Part shown: piece by piece, positions 14,682 to 18,536 of the stretch
Position numbering within the stretch: the stretch's first letter is position 1
Layout of the letters: the number at the start of each line of letters is the position of its first letter
Assembly: GCA_050485865.1 (NCBI GenBank)
Contig: JBJHCE010000054.1
Location: 1-18,536 of the forward strand
Origin: SKNW01 sp050485865
GTDB lineage: Bacteria > Gemmatimonadota > Gemmatimonadetes > Longimicrobiales > Gaopeijiaceae
DNA length: 18,536 bases
Direction: 5' to 3'
Notes under the pieces: model-generated
Told to the model about the DNA's origin: nothing
Database searches by the model: none
What the model saw: the letters and a program-made list of their open reading frames with translations, nothing else
Translations under genes and position numbers: made by a program

Positions 14682-15332
14682 ATGGAGCCCCACGGAAGCC
14701 GCCCCGTCGTCCTCGATGGCACCCCCCTGGATGAGGCGAAGGTCGCCATGATCCTGGTCCACGGGCGGGGCGCGAGTCCGGAGAGCATCCTGGAACTGGC
14801 CCACGCCCTCGAGCCCGAGGGGTTCGCGCTCCTGGCACCTGCGGCCGCGGGGAACACCTGGTACCCCCATTCGTTTCTCGCCCCCACGGAAATGAACGAA
14901 CCCGGGCTCACCTCGGCGCTCGGGGTCCTCGCCGGGCTCGTGGAACGCTGCGCCGCCGAGGGGATCCCGAGGGAGCGTATCGTCCTCATGGGGTTCTCGC
15001 AGGGCGCCTGCCTGGCCTCCGAGTTCGCCCGGAGAAACCCGGGCCGCTACGGCGGGATCCTGATCTTCAGCGGCGGGGTCATCGGCCCCCCCGGCACGGA
15101 CTGGGACACCTCCACCGGCGACTTCGAAGGGACCCCGGTCTTTCTCGGATGCAGCGACGTGGACCACCACGTCCCGGTGGAGCGCGTCCACGACACCACC
15201 CGGGTCTTCGAGGCCATGGGCGCCAGCGTCGACACCCGGATCTACCCGGGAATGGGGCACCTCGTGAACGCCGACGAGGTGCGGGCCGGGCGGGCCCTCC
15301 TGGAGGAGGTCCGGAGCGCCGCCACCTCCTGA
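14682..15332 (+). CDS. mhqD: Phospholipase/carboxylesterase family hydrolase, MhqD-like
   Basis: The product has 216 aa, the typical length of this alpha/beta hydrolase group. The oxyanion motif MILVHGRGASPES (23-35), nucleophile Ser106 (GFSQGAC), acid Asp159 (LGCSDVDHHVP) and catalytic His193 (GMGHLVN) complete the triad. AAGNTWYPHSFLAP is characteristic of the MhqD subgroup. MhqD is co-induced with MhqO by quinones and phenols in Bacillus; its exact reaction is unsettled. The protein is predicted cytoplasmic, with no signal peptide. A GGAG about 11 nt before ATG 14682 could serve as ribosome site. Six bases after its stop codon begins the -35 of the first ArsR-box promoter, so the operon probably ends here. 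Confidence 0.88.
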   Translation: MEPHGSRPVVLDGTPLDEAKVAMILVHGRGASPESILELAHALEPEGFALLAPAAAGNTWYPHSFLAPTEMNEPGLTSALGVLAGLVERCAAEGIPRERIVLMGFSQGACLASEFARRNPGRYGGILIFSGGVIGPPGTDWDTSTGDFEGTPVFLGCSDVDHHVPVERVHDTTRVFEAMGASVDTRIYPGMGHLVNADEVRAGRALLEEVRSAATS

Positions 15333-15337
15333 GGGGC

Positions 15338-15367
15338 GTTGATCGTATCAACACCGGTTGATATCTC
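15338..15367 (+). promoter_or_regulatory. ArsR-type operator and promoter in front of mini-arsR
   Basis: Three alternating half-sites are visible: GTTGAT (15338-15343), N3, ATCAAC (15347-15352), N4, GTTGAT (15357-15362). The last two form a perfect 16-bp palindrome of the ATCAA-N6-TTGAT type. A weak sigma70-like pair, TTGATC (15339-15344) and TATCTC (15362-15367), brackets it with a 17-bp spacer, so bound ArsR would block the promoter. The -10 ends five bases before the ATG. Confidence 0.75.
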
Positions 15368-15368
15368 A

Positions 15369-15487
15369 GGGAATGAAGCCCGCCCTTCCGGGTCCTCCGG
15401 CCCTTGCCGCCACCTTCTCGGCGCTCTCCGACCCCACCCGGGTCGAGCTCCTGCGCATCCTGGCCCGGGGTGAGCAGTGCGTCTGCG
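15369..15487 (+). repeat. Direct repeat copy 1 (119 bp, arsR 5' end)
   Basis: This block is identical to 17336-17454 except for one base (G at 15392, A at 17359; Gly versus Asp at codon 7). The spacing is constant at 1967 bp. Upstream, the same register continues through the diverged promoter to CCTGAGG (15328-15334 and 17295-17301), which in copy 1 includes the mhqD stop codon. Confidence 0.95.
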
Positions 15488-15504
15488 CGGGGCGCTGCGC
15501 CTGA
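15373..15504 (+). pseudogene. Mini-arsR: arsR copy with a 70-codon in-frame deletion (43 codons left)
   Basis: Codons 1-38 match the intact arsR at 17340 with one substitution (Gly7 for Asp7). After CVC the sequence jumps to the end of the gene (AGRCA stop, against VGCCA in the intact copy). The lost piece is 210 bp, exactly residues 39-108, and includes the DNA-binding winged helix. The deletion ends share CTGCG in the intact copy (17450-17454 and 17660-17664), so a microhomology deletion is likely. The frame, ATG, promoter and operator remain, so a 43-aa peptide with Cys36, Cys38 and Cys42 could still be made. I treat it as a remnant, but a function is not excluded. Confidence 0.85.
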
Positions 15505-15654
15505 TCCCGGCACCCCGGCAGGGGACCCCGGCACGGGACGGCGGTTCGGATCGGTTGCTTCCAGGCAACGGGATGCTCCTCACGTGGACGTCCGGACCTC
15601 CGCGTTCTGCCGTCCGTCCGGACCGCAGGGATCGTGAAACCGGTCGGACCGGGG

Positions 15655-17037
15655 CTACCTCCCGCCTTCCAGCGCGTAGAGCGCGACGAGCTCCACCCCC
15701 ATCTCGCCCGCCATGACGCCCAGGACGAAGCCACTGCCGATGTGGGTTGGCTCGAGGTTGAAGGGGAGTTCGAGCGTGTTCAGGAAGCGCCCTTCCGCAT
15801 CGTACACGTCCCACGGGGCGACGGCGGGGCGGTCCTCGAGCCACCGGGAATCGAGATGCCCCTGTTCGACGAGGTCCCAGAGCCAGGCTTCGCCTCCGGT
15901 GCCCAGCCCGGGGGTCCAGCGCACCCAGATCGATCCGTCGTCGGCCACGATGAGGGCAGCCACGTGCTCGATCGAATCGGGCATCGGGATCATGGCCCTC
16001 AGTTCCTCGAGCTGCTGTTCGATCGCCGGGTACCCCAGCATTCCACCGAGCTCGCGGAACCTGTCAGCCCAGGACTCCCAGGTTCCCCATTCGCGAGCCT
16101 GGCTGAAGGGGTCCGGCGCGATGCGACGATCCGGGCGCTCGATCCGGAACGCCTCGGCGCCCGTCTCGAGATCGATGACCTCGAACCCGTATCGGTCCGT
16201 TCGGGCGTAGACGAGCCGTGGGGGCGTCGCCCCCACGGCGAACAATCCCCGCGTCCAGAAGGGGACGTGTGCCCAGACCACCCCGAACCCCGTCGCGCTC
16301 CGGAAGCGGAACCACCATGCGCTCTGCTGGACGGGTTCCCCGAGCAGCACGGGCTCCTCCCATCGGTCATCGAAGCGAAGGACGGGAGCCGTGACGGTAA
16401 AGGGTCCAGTCTCGTCGGGGGGCGGCGCGTCTCTACACGGAATCATGAGGCGCCAGGAACCCGCGAACACGGGGCTCGCGTGGCAGTCCGACGAGAAGCG
16501 CCAGCCCGGGGCGCGGGAGAACAGGCCGGCATAGTCGGTCCGCTCCGTGCCCAGGACCGTGCCATCAGCGGCGAAACGCGTGAGGCCTGAGAGGTCCTCG
16601 GCCTCGAGGCTTCCGTCCGGGGCGAGGCGGAGCGCCAGGGGTCTTCGGAGCTCGCCCGGACCGTCGCCGGGGCCACCGACGGAAGCGAGCCACGCCCCGT
16701 CGGGCGCGAAGAACGACAGCACGGAGGACATCTGGTCCAGGACGGCGATCCCTCCGTCGGGGAGGAGGACCGCACCCACGACCTTGCCGAACGCGTGGCC
16801 GGCTCGCCCCGAATCGTCCCCCAGCACGAGGGTCGGCGCGGTCGCCAGTCGGAGCGCCGAGGAGCCTTCGAGCACCGGCTGCAGGGCCAGGGCATCCCCT
16901 GAAGTCCCCGGGCCTTCGGACGTCCCGCCCGGGGGCGCGCCGTCGGGATCGGCGCACCCCGCCGCGAGGAGCGTGCAGACGAGGAGCGTGCAGAGGCGGG
17001 GGCCGACGGACGAGCGCCGGACCTGGATGGTTCGCAC
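15655..17037 (-). CDS. Predicted lipoprotein with beta-propeller-like domain
   Basis: The frame is open from ATG 17181, but residues before a GTG at 17037 are Arg/Pro-rich with unbiased codons. From the GTG the protein starts with basic residues, a hydrophobic stretch and a lipobox (CTLLAAGC), so GTG 17037 is preferred (460 aa). After a Gly/Ser linker come propeller-type strands: LPDGGIAVLDQMSSVLSFF, VGGPGDGPGELRRPLALRLA, DGSIWVRW and WDVYDAEGRFLNTLELP, resembling 6-bladed (NHL-like) propeller lipoproteins. A helical insert (WESWADRFRELGGMLGYPAIEQQLEELRAM) precedes the last blades. The function is unknown. The gene stands alone, opposite to its neighbours, bracketed by two arsR copies, and its third positions look less GC-rich than those of the flanking genes. 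The 260 bp before the GTG hold a possible TTGCCG-N18-TATCGT promoter on the - strand and little else. Confidence 0.75.
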   Translation of the reverse strand: MRTIQVRRSSVGPRLCTLLVCTLLAAGCADPDGAPPGGTSEGPGTSGDALALQPVLEGSSALRLATAPTLVLGDDSGRAGHAFGKVVGAVLLPDGGIAVLDQMSSVLSFFAPDGAWLASVGGPGDGPGELRRPLALRLAPDGSLEAEDLSGLTRFAADGTVLGTERTDYAGLFSRAPGWRFSSDCHASPVFAGSWRLMIPCRDAPPPDETGPFTVTAPVLRFDDRWEEPVLLGEPVQQSAWWFRFRSATGFGVVWAHVPFWTRGLFAVGATPPRLVYARTDRYGFEVIDLETGAEAFRIERPDRRIAPDPFSQAREWGTWESWADRFRELGGMLGYPAIEQQLEELRAMIPMPDSIEHVAALIVADDGSIWVRWTPGLGTGGEAWLWDLVEQGHLDSRWLEDRPAVAPWDVYDAEGRFLNTLELPFNLEPTHIGSGFVLGVMAGEMGVELVALYALEGGR

Positions 17038-17304
17038 AGGCGCCGACGGAGCCGCCGTCCCCCGCCCGGTCACGATACGTAGACGGCCTCGGCGACGCCC
17101 GTCGGGGTCCGAACTCGGGATCGGGGTGAGAGCTCCCATCACGAGGCCCAGGACTGTGATGCGTATCGTCGTGACCTCCATCTTGCGTTCCGGCTGCGTT
17201 CAGCAGTCCGGGTGGCACGATACCGGCCTCCAAGGGGGTCCGGCAAGGCCGGAGGGTCCCTCGCCGACGTGGTCCGACCGGAGAGGAGCCGGACCCTGAG
17301 GCTC

Positions 17305-17334
17305 GTTGACTACATCAACGCCCGTTGATATATT
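17305..17334 (+). promoter_or_regulatory. arsR promoter with ArsR operator in the spacer
   Basis: TTGACT (17306-17311), a 17-bp spacer and TATATT (17329-17334) form a strong sigma70-type promoter. The spacer carries the perfect palindrome ATCAAC-gccc-GTTGAT (17314-17329), and an extra half-site GTTGAC (17305-17310) overlaps the -35. The predicted transcription start falls at about 17341, at the ATG itself, so arsR mRNA is probably leaderless. The layout predicts autorepression relieved by the inducer. Confidence 0.85.
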
Positions 17335-17335
17335 G

Positions 17336-17454
17336 GGGAATGAAGCCCGCCCTTCCGGATCCTCCGGCCCTTGCCGCCACCTTCTCGGCGCTCTCCGACC
17401 CCACCCGGGTCGAGCTCCTGCGCATCCTGGCCCGGGGTGAGCAGTGCGTCTGCG
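17336..17454 (+). repeat. Direct repeat copy 2 (119 bp, arsR 5' end)
   Basis: Partner of 15369-15487, with one mismatch in 119 bp. Recombination between the two copies would delete 1967 bp including the propeller lipoprotein gene and leave an intact arsR directly behind mhqD. Confidence 0.95.
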
Positions 17455-17681
17455 ACCTCCAGGGAACGATGGATGCGGCCCAGTCCCGCCTCTCCTTCCA
17501 CCTGCGGAAGCTCAAGGACGCGGGCCTCGTCACCCACCGAAGGGAAGGGCGGTGGTCCTACTACGGCCTCGACCCCGACGCCCTGGCCCGGCTCTCCGAC
17601 GCCCTGGCCGAGGTCGAGGCCCTCGCCCGAAGCGGAGCGGGGCACCCGGCCGCCTGCGCCTGCGTGGGGTGCTGCGCCTGA
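17340..17681 (+). CDS. arsR: ArsR-family metalloid-sensing repressor
   Basis: The product has 113 aa, the normal length. The winged-helix fold is clear: ALSDPTRVELLRILARGEQ (17-35), metalloid-binding ECVCDL-like segment (Cys36, Cys38), recognition helix QSRLSFHLRKLKDAGLV (48-64) and wing THRREGRWSYYGLDP (65-79). In R773-type ArsR a third Cys follows CVC by three residues; here that position is Gln41. The C-terminus instead carries four Cys (Cys106, 108, 111, 112; CACVGCC), which could complete the sulfur site. Arsenite or antimonite is the likely inducer. ATG 17340 is chosen because a TTG start at 17325 would lie inside the operator. The gene sits between its own operator-promoter and the ArsR box of the flavoprotein. 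Confidence 0.93.
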   Translation: MKPALPDPPALAATFSALSDPTRVELLRILARGEQCVCDLQGTMDAAQSRLSFHLRKLKDAGLVTHRREGRWSYYGLDPDALARLSDALAEVEALARSGAGHPAACACVGCCA

Positions 17682-17688
17682 TCGAATC

Positions 17689-17717
17689 GACCGACCCCGT
17701 CGCGGCGCGTTTTTTTT
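17689..17717 (+). terminator. Weak candidate terminator after arsR (short stem, T8)
   Basis: A run of eight T (17710-17717), striking in this GC-rich sequence, follows a GC-rich stretch after the arsR stop. The only stem seen is four base pairs (CGAC-ccc-GTCG) separated from the T run by several bases, so intrinsic termination is doubtful. The T run may instead be part of the AT-rich promoter of the next gene. Confidence 0.25.
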
Positions 17718-17729
17718 ATGCCAACATGG

Positions 17730-17750
17730 ATCAACTTTTCTTGATATGGT
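17730..17750 (+). promoter_or_regulatory. ArsR operator and extended -10 promoter of the flavoprotein gene
   Basis: ATCAA-cttttc-TTGAT (17730-17745) is a perfect inverted repeat matching both arsR operators. It overlaps an extended -10, TG-a-TATGGT (17742-17750), without a good -35. The start of transcription would be near 17757, next to ATG 17759. The flavoprotein gene thus has its own ArsR-controlled promoter besides possible read-through from arsR. Confidence 0.75.
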
Positions 17751-17758
17751 ATGAAACG

Positions 17759-18536
17759 ATGACCGACGATGCGAAGGACCCCGTAGTGGTCGTGGGGGCG
17801 GGACCCGTGGGGCTCGTGGCGGCGGCGCACCTGGCCGATCGGGGGGTGGAGTTCCTCGTGTTCGAGGCAGGGGACGCCCCGGCTGCCTCGATCCGTGAAT
17901 GGGGGCACGTGCGCCTCTTCACCCCCTGGCGCTACCTGACGGACCCGGTGGCGGACCGCCTTCTGGCGGAAGCGGGGTGGACCCCCCCGCCCGAGGACGA
18001 CCACCCCACCGGGGCCGAATTCGTGGCCCGGTACCTGGACCCCCTGGCCGCGCGTCCGGAGATCGCGCCCCGGATCCGCACGGGGGTGCGGGTCCACCGG
18101 ATCGAAGGGCCGGCAGGGAGCGTGGAAGGAGGGGGCTCGTTCACCGTCCACGCCGAGGCGCGTTCCCCCAACCGCGGTCGCCGTCCCCTCCGGATCCGCG
18201 CTCGGGCCGTCCTCGACGCCTCCGGAAGCTGGCGCACGCCGAATCCCCTGGGAGGGCGGGGCACCCCCCTTCCGGAGGAGGTGGACGACCCCCGGATCGT
18301 CCGGGGAATCCCCGACGTGGCGGACGCGGAGGCCCCGGGCTACCGGGGACGTCGGATCCTCGTGGCGGGAAGCGGGCACTCGGCCCTCCACCTCCTCCGG
18401 GAGCTCCTCCGTCTGCAGGCGGAGAACCCCGCGACCGAAGTCACCTGGCTTCTTCGGCGACCCCTGGCAGGGCGGGTGTTCGGGGGCGGAGACGCCGACG
18501 CGCTGCCCGCCCGGGGGGCCATCGGCCAGAGCGTCC
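17759..18536 (+). CDS. FAD/NAD(P)-binding flavoprotein, ArsO-like (3' end outside window)
   Basis: 259 codons are visible. An N-terminal Rossmann motif VVVVGAGPVGLVAAAHLADRG (GxGxxG at 13-18) binds FAD. FEAGDAPAASIREWGHVRLFTPWRYLTDP (about 34-62) and the ATG-type strand AVLDASGSW (about 150) are typical of flavoprotein monooxygenase-like enzymes. A second dinucleotide motif, RRILVAGSGHSALHLLREL (about 200-219), should bind NAD(P)H. Flavin monooxygenases placed next to arsR, sometimes called ArsO, are known in actinobacterial arsenic clusters; their reaction is not settled. The ArsR box in front of it supports a role in metalloid response. ATG 17759 is chosen because an in-frame ATG at 17726 lies upstream of the operator, outside the predicted transcript. 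A three-codon frame (ATG 17751, stop 17760-17762) overlaps its start. Confidence 0.85.
   Translation, partial: MTDDAKDPVVVVGAGPVGLVAAAHLADRGVEFLVFEAGDAPAASIREWGHVRLFTPWRYLTDPVADRLLAEAGWTPPPEDDHPTGAEFVARYLDPLAARPEIAPRIRTGVRVHRIEGPAGSVEGGGSFTVHAEARSPNRGRRPLRIRARAVLDASGSWRTPNPLGGRGTPLPEEVDDPRIVRGIPDVADAEAPGYRGRRILVAGSGHSALHLLRELLRLQAENPATEVTWLLRRPLAGRVFGGGDADALPARGAIGQSV

Noticed and set aside
15590..15623. Two copies of the self-complementary GTCCGGAC as a terminator for the propeller gene or mini-arsR
   Set aside because: The 8-bp pairing has an 18-nt loop and no T run on either side; in GC-rich DNA such pairings are common.
15634..16590. Open frame on the + strand opposite the propeller lipoprotein
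   Set aside because: Low-complexity composition and no motif; the - strand frame has the lipobox and propeller strands.
15505..17300. Insertion sequence or transposon between the two arsR copies
   Set aside because: There is no transposase, integrase or terminal inverted repeat. The flanking repeats are gene fragments, so duplication or recombination fits better.

Overview
The window is very GC-rich (roughly 70% by eye, not counted) and densely coding, with strongly GC-biased third positions. Many gene products carry signal peptides or lipoboxes, and few genes have clear Shine-Dalgarno sites. Two gene-upstream TACCTTCG elements recall the TAnnTTTG promoter box of Bacteroidota. Together with a receptor-like Ser/Thr kinase, propeller lipoproteins, a stand-alone TonB-plug-like lipoprotein and a class III-like PPK2, this suggests an environmental diderm, possibly Gemmatimonadota. 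That assignment is inference; no rRNA or other phylogenetic marker is present.

Left part (1-8133). The window opens inside a Ser/Thr kinase whose extracytoplasmic part holds two Ig-like (Big-1-like) domains and a seven-repeat RCC1 propeller. Next comes a short lipoprotein gene broken by two frameshifts, one of which is explained by an extra copy of a CCTCG pentamer. It overlaps the start of an intact unknown lipoprotein. A periplasmic beta-lactamase-fold serine hydrolase lies convergent to this. A divergent + strand series follows: a signal-peptide membrane protein, a secreted alpha/beta hydrolase with a 17-nt C tract just after its signal peptide, and a secreted DUF1028 protein.

Middle (8165-11979). 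On the - strand lie thiM, a TonB-plug-like lipoprotein, ppk2 and a secreted dienelactone-hydrolase-like protein, read in that order. thiM and a family 2 glycosyltransferase diverge from a single CATG in which their start codons overlap.

Right part (12026-18536). A tight + strand operon encodes an acetolactate-synthase-like ThDP enzyme, an MhqO-like VOC dioxygenase and an MhqD-like esterase; the last two suggest quinone or electrophile detoxification. Downstream is an arsenic-type locus. An ArsR box and promoter sit just after mhqD and precede a 43-codon mini-arsR, which is a copy of arsR with an exact 70-codon in-frame deletion. A - strand propeller lipoprotein gene follows, then a second ArsR-box promoter with intact arsR, then a third ArsR box in front of a two-dinucleotide-domain flavoprotein that runs off the window. 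The propeller gene is therefore bracketed by near-identical 119-bp direct repeats, and three operators of the form ATCAA-N6-TTGAT lie within 2.4 kb. This ArsR locus is the most unusual part of the window.
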